From NCBI GenBank assembly GCA_013403005.1, contig JACBOA010000001.1:395001-459000 (forward strand): 64,000 nt of DNA. The letters are read 5' to 3'. The notes under the pieces were generated by a model that made no database searches, had not been told where the DNA came from, and saw nothing but the letters and a program-made list of their open reading frames with translations. The stretch is from Methanobacteriaceae archaeon (GTDB taxonomy: Archaea; Methanobacteriota; Methanobacteria; Methanobacteriales; Methanobacteriaceae). The translations under genes and the position numbers were made by a program. This document shows, one piece after another, positions 1 through 8,403 of the stretch (position 1 is its first letter; each line of letters starts with the position of its first letter).

Positions 1-116
<116 letters not shown>

Positions 117-331
117 CAAATGTTGGTTATCTTAAATGTGTTATTGTACTAACTTATATTTAAAAGCAACGGTTGTTTAACCAATAATTTACCACCAAGC
201 AAAGAATTTTTGACTAATATTCGAAGATCATCTTCAACATCCAACCGGGGAGTGATTGTGAACTCACAATTTTTATAACTCGAACAATCGAACCAGTGGT
301 GGTCAACATCATCAGTTTGAAACATTAGACT

Positions 332-895
332 CTAAGGTCTGGGCATAGCAATGATCTCATTTATTTTTAGGTCGAAGAAGTTACCCATGTGCGCGGGCTT
401 CAAAACCATAGCAGTATCTGCACCTTTAGCAGTGCCCCCTATAGCTATAACTTCTCTATCTGTGGGTATGAGTCCTGCATCTGCAGCCATGATGCTTATT
501 TCCACACAAACTTTTATTCCTTGTGAAAACAACCTTAAGGTTCCTGCTATTATTTCCACAGGGGTTATACCACCAAATTTATTGCTTATTCCCCGTCCAA
601 CTCCGCTTAGGGAGTGGGAACCTATGTATATTGGCACGCCAGCATCTTCCAGTTTTTTAACATATTCCTCTTGAAGTTCTAATTCATCCCCACCTCTAAA
701 TCCTGCATGGTGGGTTATGCTAATAATCTGTGCATCAGGCATGCTCTGGAGAACTTTCACACTGGTACGCCCGGATACTGAGGCCACCACTATATTCTCG
801 ATACCTAATTCTTCTCTTCTTTCTTTAACCAGTTCTATTACTTTATCTGTGTTTTCTGCACCAGGATTTGCAAAGTAATTAATTGTTTTTTCCAT
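332..895 (-). CDS. Pyruvate kinase C-terminal (alpha/beta) domain protein
   Basis: The protein of 187 residues matches the stand-alone C-terminal domain of pyruvate kinase (PK_C family), seen in many archaea without the catalytic barrel. The N-terminus MEKTINYFANPGAENTDKV is followed by a Rossmann-like core with VASVSGRTS and a late IAIGGTAKGADTA stretch that resembles the allosteric nucleotide-binding loop. Start: GGAGGGG lies 7 bases before the ATG at 893-895; an ATG 15 bases further upstream has no such site. The function of the lone domain is unknown; a small-molecule sensor or an enzyme are both possible. It is divergent from comA. Confidence 0.8.
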   Translation of the reverse strand: MEKTINYFANPGAENTDKVIELVKERREELGIENIVVASVSGRTSVKVLQSMPDAQIISITHHAGFRGGDELELQEEYVKKLEDAGVPIYIGSHSLSGVGRGISNKFGGITPVEIIAGTLRLFSQGIKVCVEISIMAADAGLIPTDREVIAIGGTAKGADTAMVLKPAHMGNFFDLKINEIIAMPRP

Positions 896-1378
896 AAAAT
901 GCCCCTCCATTTTTATTTAAATGATCATGATGATTTTGTTATCACGAGGTATTTGTTGCATTTAGTTGTTGAATCCTCTTTTTTATGAATTCAGAATCTC
1001 AAATTGACTATAGTATTTGAATTCAGCAACTATTAACCCTTTTCACTGTTTTGATATAAAATTTTTTGATGTAAAATTCTGAAATTATAAATGTATAAAA
1101 ATATTTTTCATGTACAACTATTACCAACTATTCCAACTTATATAAATGATATTTAAATGACTATTTACATATGTGATCAAATCTAATGTAATGGTATTAG
1201 TAAAGGTATTAGTAAATGTTTAAATTGACATGTGTGAAAAGACACTTACCTATACATAAAACATCATATTTCTGCTATTAATATCTGTTAAGTAAGATAA
1301 ATTAATGATTAGATGTTTAATTAGAAAATAATTTGAAAAAAAACACTACACTATATAAAGTTCTAAAAAGTGATGTTA
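896..1378. other. Divergent intergenic region upstream of comA
   Basis: No gene is seen. The stretch is AT rich and holds a 12-bp tandem duplication (GGTATTAGTAAA at 1193-1204 and 1205-1216) and several TATA-like elements, including one at 1138-1146. The TATA box closest to comA is CTATATAAAG at 1351-1360, about 24 bases before the chosen comA ATG, so that transcript could be leaderless. Promoters are inferred from position only. Confidence 0.5.
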
Positions 1379-2152
1379 ATGAATGCTTTTGATTTTCTTA
1401 CCCCCCAACGCAACCCTCCAGAAGGTACTGGAATCACCATGATGTTGGATAAAGGGATGGGTCCGGTTTCCATCATAGATCTCCTTGAAATCTCTGGAAA
1501 ATATGTGGACCTGGCTAAATTTGGATGGGGAACTTCAGCTATTCACAACCGCGAAATAATTCAGGAGAAAGTTGAAATCTACCGCTCTTATGGTATTAAC
1601 CCTTATCCTGGTGGTACTCTCTTTGAAATAGCCTATTCAGAAAATAAGGTAGAGGATTATCTAAAAGAGGCAGATGAACTCGGATTCGGAGCCATTGAAA
1701 TTTCTGATGGAACAGTTGAAATTTCTCCTGAGGACAGAGAGAAGGTTATATCTATGGTGAAAGATCAAGGATTTCTGGCCATCACTGAAGTTGGGAAAAA
1801 GGACCCGGCAAAGGATGGCCTTTTAACAGCAAATGATCGGATGAAAATGGTTAATGAAGACTTAAAATTTGGAGCAGATTATGTTTTAATGGAGGCTCGG
1901 GAAGGAGGAAAGGGAATAGGTCTTTTCGATGACAGTGGCCAGGTTAAGAAAGACGAGTTGCAAGTTATTGTTGAAGGTTGTAAAGTGGACAAAATAATAT
2001 GGGAAGCTCCCCAAAAAAATCAGCAAGCGTATTTTATATTAAAGTTCGGACCCAATGTAAGTTTAGGTAACATCCCTCCAGAGGAGATAACCGCCCTGGA
2101 AACCATGCGATTAGGGCTCAGAGGAGACACTTTTGGAAAGGTGAAACTATAA
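1379..2152 (+). CDS. comA: Phosphosulfolactate synthase (coenzyme M biosynthesis)
   Basis: ComA adds sulfite to phosphoenolpyruvate to give phosphosulfolactate, the first step of the archaeal coenzyme M pathway. The 257-residue protein has the family pattern throughout: MNAFDFL near the start, VDLAKFGWGTSA, GINPYPGGTLFE, EISDG, EVGKKDP, DYVLMEAREGGKGIGLFD and IIWEAPQKNQQ. It has the usual length for a ComA TIM barrel. The ATG at 1379 is preferred over in-frame GTG 1370 and ATG 1373 because it matches the N-terminus recalled for other ComA proteins and lies about 24 bases after a TATA box. It overlaps the next gene by TAATG, so the two are probably translated together. Confidence 0.93.
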   Translation: MNAFDFLTPQRNPPEGTGITMMLDKGMGPVSIIDLLEISGKYVDLAKFGWGTSAIHNREIIQEKVEIYRSYGINPYPGGTLFEIAYSENKVEDYLKEADELGFGAIEISDGTVEISPEDREKVISMVKDQGFLAITEVGKKDPAKDGLLTANDRMKMVNEDLKFGADYVLMEAREGGKGIGLFDDSGQVKKDELQVIVEGCKVDKIIWEAPQKNQQAYFILKFGPNVSLGNIPPEEITALETMRLGLRGDTFGKVKL

Positions 2153-2919
2153 TGATTGAGGAGATAACTATTTTAGGGGGATTTGACAAGCAGGGAAACC
2201 CCGAACCCGTCAAAAAAGTAGTAATCAGGAAGGGTGAGATCTTCGGTGTGGTCGGTCCCACAGGAAGTGGTAAAAGCTCCCTAATAGGTGATATTGAGCA
2301 ACTTTCCCAGGAGGACACCTTCTCCAAACGGAGGATACTAGTCAATGGTGAGGCACCCAGTTACGAGGATAGAACCAATCCAAGAAAGAAAATGGTAGCT
2401 CAATTATCTCAGAATATGAATTTTCTGGCGGACATGACTGTAGGTGACTTTTTGAGTTTACATGCCAAGTGCCGTGGAGCCAGCAGTAAATGTGTGAATG
2501 CAGTGATTGAATTAGCCAACACCTTAACTGGAGAGCCAATAAAAAAGGAGCATGATCTCACCATATTAAGTGGGGGGCAATCAAGAGCCTTAATGGTGGC
2601 AGATGTGGCTATTATCAGCAATTCACCAATTGTACTCATTGATGAGATTGAAAATGCAGGAATCAGAAAACATGACGCCCTGGAGGCTCTTGCAGGCCAT
2701 GGAAAGATTGTTATGGTAGTTACACACGATCCAGTATTGGCTCTAATGACCGATAAGAGAATAGTCATGAAAAATGGTGGAATGCAAACTGTTGTAGGCA
2801 CTACACATGAAGAAAAAGCCCTATCTCAAAAACTAAATAAAATTGATGAACTGATGCTCAGTTTAAGGGATAAAGTTAGAAATGGTGAAGTGATTCAGGA
2901 TATTGAAGTGGAAATGTAA
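2152..2919 (+). CDS. Stand-alone ABC-type ATPase coupled to comA
   Basis: A single nucleotide-binding domain of 255 residues: Walker A GPTGSGKSS at 35-43, signature LSGGQ at 139-143, Walker B IVLIDE at about 160-165 and an H-loop VVTHD near 190. There is no membrane segment, and no permease gene is adjacent. Its start overlaps the comA stop (TAATG), implying a tightly linked role. The methanogen AtwA protein (component A2) that activates methyl-CoM reductase is a two-domain ATPase; this single-domain protein is too short to be AtwA. A soluble role in metal or cofactor handling is inferred from the GTPase, Fe-S protein and CofE paralogue downstream. Confidence 0.8.
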   Translation: MIEEITILGGFDKQGNPEPVKKVVIRKGEIFGVVGPTGSGKSSLIGDIEQLSQEDTFSKRRILVNGEAPSYEDRTNPRKKMVAQLSQNMNFLADMTVGDFLSLHAKCRGASSKCVNAVIELANTLTGEPIKKEHDLTILSGGQSRALMVADVAIISNSPIVLIDEIENAGIRKHDALEALAGHGKIVMVVTHDPVLALMTDKRIVMKNGGMQTVVGTTHEEKALSQKLNKIDELMLSLRDKVRNGEVIQDIEVEM

Positions 2920-2981
2920 AGTGGAAATATAAAAAAAGCAACTGAACCATTACACTGAACCATTACTAATTGCTCTAATTG

Positions 2982-3542
2982 CTATTTGTTTATTTCAATG
3001 ATTATTTCATTGGATATTTTAAGGAATTTTTCCACTATGGTTCTGTACTTTTCCTCACTCCTTTTTAATGCTTCTTCAGCTTTTTTACGATCCCTGATAT
3101 CCATAAAACTTTCAAGCAGAACTTCATGACCATTTAAATTAACAGGAACCACATTTTTAATGATTGGTATTTCATTACCATCCACATCTAACAGCACTCT
3201 TTCTGAATTGTCAACAGTTTGATTCAAGTCTATAATGGGACATCTTCCTTCTTCAGCTGGGCAAACGTAGTGGTGACAGTTACGTCCCACAATCTCTTCC
3301 TTAGAAGCTCCGATAAGTTCCATAGCCACCTTATTCAAATCAAGTATATTGCAGGTTTCAGCGTCAATGATAATGATCCCAGTTTGTATGGCAGAAAAAA
3401 TAGTTTTTTGATAATTTTCTTTCTCCTCCAGTTCTTTCTGCACTTTTTTAAGCTCTTCTTTGGATTTCTCCAGTTCAGCAATCTTAGATTTAAGTCTCTC
3501 AATTTCCTGCTGGAGTTCAGCAGTTGTTTTATCGGATTTCAT
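2982..3542 (-). CDS. PAS-domain sensor protein with N-terminal coiled coil
   Basis: Residues 1-50 are a charged heptad-like coiled coil (repeated EIERLKSKIAELEKSK pattern). Residues about 50-140 form a PAS domain with QTGIIIIDAETCNILDLN and a PAC-like segment ESFMDIRDRKKAEEALK, followed by the usual SEEKYRTIVE linker. The protein stops there (186 residues), so no histidine kinase or output domain is present. C-x6-C residues (NCHHYVCP) sit in the PAS core, as in some redox or haem PAS domains, but the ligand is unknown. The ATG at 3540-3542 has GGATGG upstream; a TTG start 30 bases earlier is possible. Confidence 0.82.
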   Translation of the reverse strand: MKSDKTTAELQQEIERLKSKIAELEKSKEELKKVQKELEEKENYQKTIFSAIQTGIIIIDAETCNILDLNKVAMELIGASKEEIVGRNCHHYVCPAEEGRCPIIDLNQTVDNSERVLLDVDGNEIPIIKNVVPVNLNGHEVLLESFMDIRDRKKAEEALKRSEEKYRTIVEKFLKISNEIIIEINK

Positions 3543-4167
3543 AGTGTAAGACCATCCAACTATTAACCTCAATTTTTTAATTAATGTTTATTTATCTAGT
3601 TTTTACAAGATAATAAAATATCAATTATTATGCAAACCAATTTATTAATACAAGTTATACAAATTAATATAAAAAAATAAATTAATATACATATCATTTT
3701 CATGGCCAGAAAATAATATCTGGCCAAATGAATATCTAAGTACTAGGTATAAATTGATATTAATTAAGCCAATTCACTATTTGTTTCATCAATCTTATTA
3801 TTTGTTTATCTATAAGTCAATGTTCATCTTAATTCCATTTAATTATTTGGAAATTAAAAAATTTCAATAAAATTTGGGGATTTTTCCCATTTATTGTCAT
3901 TTTTTCTTGAGAAAAACTTTATACACGGTTACCATAATTTTAACATTACTTACCATAACATTATGTTAAATAATAAAACTAGTAAAACAATAATAAAAGC
4001 TTAATTAATTAAGTATGTGCCGTTGATAATTTTTTTTGTTAAAAACCATTCAGTTATTTAAAAACTATTTAATTCATTGTAGAATATAACAAGAAATTCA
4101 AACAAACAATAAGTGTAAAGATTAGTTAAGTAAACTAAGAGTAAAAATTGAATGAACGGTGATTTTT
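3543..4167. other. Divergent intergenic region with two palindromes
   Basis: No gene is seen in about 620 AT-rich bases. It contains a perfect 8-bp inverted repeat (TGGCCAGA / TCTGGCCA, 3704-3727, 8-nt loop), the only GC-rich patch. Further right, a TATA-like ACTTTATACA at 3916-3925 precedes the perfect 13-bp palindrome TAACATTATGTTA at 3956-3968; its left arm is preceded by a direct repeat TAACATTA at 3941-3948. The second set lies where an operator for the downstream GTPase operon would be expected. Confidence 0.5.
3704..3727. repeat. Perfect 8-bp inverted repeat, 8-nt spacer
   Basis: TGGCCAGA at 3704-3711 is the reverse complement of TCTGGCCA at 3720-3727. It stands out as GC rich within a stretch that is otherwise almost all A and T. 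It lies 160 bp upstream of the PAS gene start and could be an operator or a transcript-end hairpin. Confidence 0.55.
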
Positions 4168-4869
4168 ATGAGAATGATAATAGTGGCCGGAACTCCAGGT
4201 TCCGGGAAGACTGCTGTTTTAATCCATGCTCTGCGCAGTCTTAATGAAATGGGACTTAAATCCGCTGTGGTAAAGGTGGACTGCCTGTACACTGATGATG
4301 ATCGTAAATTTTCGAAGATAGGAGTACCTACCAAGGTTGGTTTATCCATGGACATGTGCCCTGATCACTATGCCATCTACAACCTGGAAGAAATGATTGA
4401 TTGGGCAGATGAAAACGATGCAGAACTCCTAGTAGTAGAAACTGCTGGCTTGTGTCACCGATGCGCTCCCTTCACCGATAATTCATTGGGAGTTTGTGTC
4501 ATAGATGCTACCAGCGGTCCTAACACTCCATTAAAAGTAGGACCTTTTTTAAGCACAGCAGACATTGCTGTGATTACCAAGGGGGATATGATTTCTCAGG
4601 CTGAAAGAGAGATCTTCCGGGAAAGAATCCTGGAAGTAAATCCGAATTGTAAGATTATCGAAGCTAATGGCCTCAGTGGTCAGGGTTGTGCTGAACTGGC
4701 AGATGAGATTATTAAATCACCTGAAGTTGCCCTTGATGGTGAAAAACTAAGACATTCAGCACCACTGGCTGTTTGCACCCTATGCGTAGGGGAAACCAGG
4801 GTTAACAAGAAATATCACCGAGGTATTTTACGCCGAATAGATGGTTTTCAAAGTTACGAGGGAGAATAA
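4168..4869 (+). CDS. HypB/CobW-like P-loop GTPase with cysteine motifs
   Basis: The 233-residue protein begins MRMIIVAGTPGSGKTAVL, a Walker A at about 8-15. It has the HypB-type order of elements: VVKVDCLYTDDD, LLVVETAGLCHRCAP, then ADIAVITKGDM as the base-recognition loop (KGD in place of NKxD) and a late VCTLCVGETR. The CxxC pairs (CHRC, CTLC) could bind nickel or zinc. HypB and CobW family GTPases deliver metals to enzymes, so a metal-insertion role is likely. Start: GGTGA lies 5 bases before ATG 4168; a GTG at 4159 lies inside that site. The Fe-S protein follows 80 bp downstream. Confidence 0.8.
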   Translation: MRMIIVAGTPGSGKTAVLIHALRSLNEMGLKSAVVKVDCLYTDDDRKFSKIGVPTKVGLSMDMCPDHYAIYNLEEMIDWADENDAELLVVETAGLCHRCAPFTDNSLGVCVIDATSGPNTPLKVGPFLSTADIAVITKGDMISQAEREIFRERILEVNPNCKIIEANGLSGQGCAELADEIIKSPEVALDGEKLRHSAPLAVCTLCVGETRVNKKYHRGILRRIDGFQSYEGE

Positions 4870-4949
4870 ATCTAGAATAAATTTATCCAAAATATAATTT
4901 ATTCAAAATAATTATAGATTTCTCCATAAACAGGTAATTATGGTGTTAA

Positions 4950-5639
4950 ATGATGAATAAAGTCCCTAAAGATATTGGTCAACAAAATAAAATTTTAATG
5001 TTGCTCCCAGGTTATAACTGTGGAATATGTGGCTATGCAAGGTGTGATGAATTCGCAGGAGCCCTTCTCAGAAAAAGAACACAGCTGGATAAATGTCGTT
5101 TCCTATACCAGGAAATTTTTCAGGATGAACTTGCTCAACTTCAGGAAATTCTCAAGGAAGAACACATAATACCTGAAAAAGAGAAAATAATAGGGGTGAT
5201 GGATGGTTATGAAGCGGACATCATACTAAAACCACTTCCAGATGAAACTTCTTGCCGGGAAATTCTATTTCCATTCACCCGTGAGGAGATAAAGGCGGGC
5301 GAGGTTATAAGGTACCGTCCCCTGGGATGTCCAGTTATCCACTTTGCCAAAGTTTTGGATGAAAATCATGGATTGATCACAGTACACCTGGTTGGACCAT
5401 GCCATCGTCTGGATCCCGAAGTTGAATTTGACTTTAAAGATGTGGGAGTTTGTATGGTTGGTGGATTTGAGGGCATTATCGAAGGAGAGCTACCAAGTGT
5501 AGGCGAAACAGTAAGATTCTTACCCTACCATTGTATGATGCAGAAAGTCCACTCTGGTGTTGTGGTCCAATTAGAAGGTAAAAAGGCAATTATTGAGGGA
5601 ATCGACCTTAAAGTATGGGCACCTCCAGTAAAGGGGTGA
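4950..5639 (+). CDS. Fe-S binding protein with 4Fe-4S (CxxC-x4-C) domain
   Basis: The N-terminus holds a four-cysteine iron-sulfur motif, CGICGYARC followed by a fourth Cys about 16 residues later (LDKC), of the type found in RnfB and the corrinoid Fe-S protein large subunit. The remaining 160 residues contain scattered conserved-looking Cys (LGCPVIHF, VGPCHRL, GVCMVGG, YHCMM) and no membrane segment. Start: GGTG lies 4 bases before ATG 4950 and 7 before ATG 4953, so either may be used. It lies between the GTPase and the CofE-like gene and may be the electron or metal donor of this cluster. No family function is known to me. Confidence 0.75.
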   Translation: MMNKVPKDIGQQNKILMLLPGYNCGICGYARCDEFAGALLRKRTQLDKCRFLYQEIFQDELAQLQEILKEEHIIPEKEKIIGVMDGYEADIILKPLPDETSCREILFPFTREEIKAGEVIRYRPLGCPVIHFAKVLDENHGLITVHLVGPCHRLDPEVEFDFKDVGVCMVGGFEGIIEGELPSVGETVRFLPYHCMMQKVHSGVVVQLEGKKAIIEGIDLKVWAPPVKG

Positions 5640-5760
5640 TCATCACCGTTTTATGCGCTTTAGGATTGTGTATAGAAGATAATTGTATAGGCGATAATAA
5701 ATCAGCAAAATAAAAATTCAAATTTTTTTTATACTCTAAATCCTATTTTTGTTGATGGTT

Positions 5761-6654
5761 ATGAATCAAAAACCGCATCAAAGTCTTAAACCAGAATATA
5801 TACAATATTCTGAAGGAGAAAGTAAGTACCAGGTTATCCCGGTCAAGACGGGTTATATCAAACCGGGTACTCCCTATGATATTATAATAAAAAACTCAGC
5901 TGATTTTTTGGAGGATGAGGACTATCTTGTTGTTTCAGAAACTCCCCTGGCCATATCACAGGGCAGGCTGGTTGATGAAGCTGAATTTGAACCATCTTTA
6001 GCTGCTTATTTCCTGGCAGATCTATGGTCTAAACATGTGTGGGGATATTTCTTGGGACCTTTACTTCGAATTAAAAAAAGAACCATCCAAAACCTTCGAA
6101 AACTACCATCTGAAGCACGTTCCCATAAAGAAGTTATTTTAAAATATTATGGATGGAAGCACGCTTTAAAACCAGCTTCAGAAGCTGGGGTTGATTTGAG
6201 TAATGCTCCAGGGTCCTGTGTTTCGTTACTTCCCCATGATCCTCAGGGTATTTCAGAAGAGATGGAGAAGAAAATAAGGGATGAATTAGGTAAAAAGGTA
6301 ACTGTGATGATTATAGATACGGATGCAACTTATAAAATTGGGAAAATGAAATTTACATCTCTTCCGATTTCTATTGATGAAATTAAAAATAACATGGGGA
6401 TTTTTGGATATTTGCTGGGTCGTCTGGGCAAGATTCAGGGACCTACACCACTGGGAATTTCAAAACCAAAAAATATGGATGAGATCTTTCAAATTGCCAG
6501 GGCAGCAGAAGAATGTCAAAAGCTTCATGAAAATAACATGGAAACTGTTTATGACATGCAAAAATTAGTCCAAAAAGAAGTAAATGATATAACTGTAGAA
6601 ATACTGGATTCAATTACCCATATTCCTGCTGTAATTGTCCGAAAATTCCATTAA
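5761..6654 (+). CDS. F420-0:L-glutamate ligase (CofE) family paralogue
   Basis: The protein of 297 residues resembles the CofE fold: IPVKTGYIKPGTPYDIIIKNS, DYLVVSETPLAISQGRLVD, SLLPHDPQGISEEM and VTVMIIDTDATYKIG. True CofE adds glutamates to coenzyme F420, but here the metal-binding stretch differs (DTDATY instead of the DTFGRPWR-type segment), and the protein is longer than usual CofE, so this is probably a paralogue acting on another acid. The ATG at 5761 is chosen because it lies about 28 bases after TTTATACTC at 5728-5736 and no ribosome binding site is present, which suggests a leaderless transcript. TTG 5749 is the alternative. Confidence 0.72.
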   Translation: MNQKPHQSLKPEYIQYSEGESKYQVIPVKTGYIKPGTPYDIIIKNSADFLEDEDYLVVSETPLAISQGRLVDEAEFEPSLAAYFLADLWSKHVWGYFLGPLLRIKKRTIQNLRKLPSEARSHKEVILKYYGWKHALKPASEAGVDLSNAPGSCVSLLPHDPQGISEEMEKKIRDELGKKVTVMIIDTDATYKIGKMKFTSLPISIDEIKNNMGIFGYLLGRLGKIQGPTPLGISKPKNMDEIFQIARAAEECQKLHENNMETVYDMQKLVQKEVNDITVEILDSITHIPAVIVRKFH

Positions 6655-7033
6655 CGTGTATTGTACCTTAATATGCTTCTATAGATCTCCTATAGGCCTA
6701 ATATGGTCTTAAGTATTCGCTTTTTCAACTGTTTTTCTTGCAAGTAACCCCTATCAAAAAAATATAAATACTATCTAGGACCATATAGTTAATTAACCCA
6801 TGATATTTTTAACACCCATTATTTAGCTTACATCATTAAATAAGGGCTAACCGTGCATATTTAACACCAAGGGGTTTAATAGGGGCGGAGAGATACATTT
6901 AGATTTACAAATTCAAGCGGCTGATTTCCACCATGGCGGCAACCATACGGGTGAAAATTTATTAGCATTGCTTTGATTTGACTTATCAGTTTTATGTTTG
7001 ATTTCTTTCTCTCCGTATGGGAGGTCTGTCATA
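6655..7033. other. Long leader region upstream of TFE
   Basis: A TATA-like AAATATAAATAC lies at 6769-6780. The following bases contain short segments that can pair in two ways (6886-6893 with 7008-7015, or 6943-6950 with 7013-7020), and a 10-codon open frame, ATG at 6933 to TAG at 6965. No other gene is visible. See the separate regulatory entry. Confidence 0.5.
6886..7025 (+). promoter_or_regulatory. Possible attenuator or translational switch in the tfe leader
   Basis: CGGAGAGA at 6886-6893 is complementary to TCTCTCCG at 7008-7015, and CCATACGG at 6943-6950 is complementary to CCGTATGG at 7013-7020. The right-hand arms overlap by three bases, so the two stems exclude one another. The second stem also covers the first two bases of the GGGAGGT ribosome binding site at 7019-7025. 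A 10-codon frame (6933-6965) runs through the CCATACGG arm. This is seen directly; the regulatory role is inference. Confidence 0.4.
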
Positions 7034-7588
7034 ATGCTCAAATTGAATGATCCTGAAATTCAAGAGTTGCTAAAAATGTCAAAACATGAAGGAGGAACTG
7101 AGATGCTTAAGGATCCTACTGTACAGGAGATTCTCATTGATGTTACAAACGACCATGAGAACAGCATCCCTATAATCCAGTGCTTATTAAAAGGTAAAAC
7201 CACCGATGAAGAGATTGCAGAAGAAACAGAAATCCGATTAAACATTGTGCGAAGGATTCTTTACAAATTGTATGATGCTGGTGTTGCCAGTTATAAAAGA
7301 AGTAAGGATCCAGAAACCCAATGGTATACCTACAGTTGGAAATTTGAAGAAGAAAAAATTGCAGAAATCATATCTGAGAAGTTTGAAAAGTTCTCAGAAG
7401 AAATTCACCAATCCCTGGAATACGAAGAAGGAAACATGTTCTTTGTATGTCCTAATGGATGTCGCTACAATTTCGAAGAAGCATCTGAAAGGAATTTCAT
7501 CTGTCCAGACTGTAATACCAGCATGGAATTCCAGGATAACTCCTCCATAATAACTGAATTAAGGGAATTAAAGGAAAGAATGAGTTAA
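7034..7588 (+). CDS. tfe: Transcription initiation factor E, alpha subunit (TFE)
   Basis: TFE helps RNA polymerase open promoters. The N-terminal winged helix covers roughly residues 25-105 (IPIIQCLLKGKTTDEEIAEE, VRRILYKLYDAGVA), followed by a charged linker and a C-terminal zinc ribbon FVCPNGC...FICPDC. Two starts are credible. ATG 7034 has GGGAGGT 8 bases upstream. ATG 7103 has GGAGG 7 bases upstream and begins MLKDPTVQEIL, which resembles the first residues expected for archaeal TFE. The longer form carries an extra LNDPEIQELLKMSKHEGG segment that looks like a second copy of the same helix. A strong site before each start is unusual. Confidence 0.93.
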   Translation: MLKLNDPEIQELLKMSKHEGGTEMLKDPTVQEILIDVTNDHENSIPIIQCLLKGKTTDEEIAEETEIRLNIVRRILYKLYDAGVASYKRSKDPETQWYTYSWKFEEEKIAEIISEKFEKFSEEIHQSLEYEEGNMFFVCPNGCRYNFEEASERNFICPDCNTSMEFQDNSSIITELRELKERMS

Positions 7589-7729
7589 AAATTTTTCCTT
7601 AATTCTCAAGTGTCTGGAAATTTTTTTTAAGTCATTAGTTCAAATAATTCATGGAAATATAGTAGTAAATTCTTTTTAGGATATTAAATACAACTACAAA
7701 GGAAATTGCCTCTTTTTAAAGGTGGATAT

Positions 7730-8260
7730 TTGATTTCCAATAAATATAATAATAAATATAGTAAATTTCAATCTCCCCATATCTTAGAAGAATTCAACTG
7801 TCCCCGATACGTGATTGAACATTCAAAAGCAGTTATGTTAAAGGCAGCTGATTTATCCTTGAATTTTAAGGGAAAAGTTGACCTAAATCTGGTGAAAGCA
7901 GGTGCCATGCTACACGATGTGGGGCGTTCCAAAACTGCTGGCATTAAACATGCTGTTGTTGGGGCAGATATTCTAAGAAAAAATCATTTTCCCCAAGAAA
8001 TAGTGAAAATTGTGGAACGGCATATAGGCTCTGGGATAAGTAAAAAAGAGGCTGAAATCCTTGGTTTGCCTCCTCAAGATTATATTCCAGTTACACTTGA
8101 GGAAAAACTGGTTGCGCATGCGGATAATCTTATCCATGGAACTGGTGAAGTAGATTTAGATTTTGTAATTAAAAAATGGACAGATAAAATGGGAGCACAT
8201 CACCCCTCTATCATCCGGCTGGAAAGATTGCATGCTGAATTAGTGGATGCTTTTGACTGA
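7730..8260 (+). CDS. HD-domain phosphohydrolase family protein
   Basis: The 176-residue protein has an HD domain: CPRYVIEHS, then AGAMLHDVGRSKTAGIKHAVVGA with the central HD pair, a later VERHIGSG and an AHADNL aspartate. These are the usual metal ligands of HD phosphohydrolases. It resembles a small archaeal HD family of unknown substrate, possibly a nucleotide or RNA 2',3'-phosphate. The TTG at 7730 has GGTGG 4 bases upstream; an earlier in-frame TTG (7706) lacks such a site. It is about 140 bp downstream of tfe and on the same strand. Confidence 0.8.
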   Translation: MISNKYNNKYSKFQSPHILEEFNCPRYVIEHSKAVMLKAADLSLNFKGKVDLNLVKAGAMLHDVGRSKTAGIKHAVVGADILRKNHFPQEIVKIVERHIGSGISKKEAEILGLPPQDYIPVTLEEKLVAHADNLIHGTGEVDLDFVIKKWTDKMGAHHPSIIRLERLHAELVDAFD

Positions 8261-8403
8261 AACGGTCCTAAATCAACCAGATAATTTATTGCATCATTAA
8301 TACATCCAGAATTCAATATTACAAGTCACTTACTGTCCAGTCATTTAAAGCTAATTTAAAGCTAATTTTTTTTTAATACCCATGCTGATCATATAAAAAA
8401 CTA

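Noticed and set aside
2152..2919. AtwA (methyl-CoM reductase activation component A2)
   Set aside because: AtwA has two ABC domains and is about twice this length; this protein has one domain.
5761..6654. Genuine CofE (F420 polyglutamylation ligase)
   Set aside because: The characteristic metal-binding stretch is replaced by DTDATY and the protein is longer. Only family membership is claimed.
6865..7030. Signal recognition particle or RNase P RNA gene
   Set aside because: Too AT rich and lacking the conserved loops of either RNA. The short complementary segments fit a leader better.
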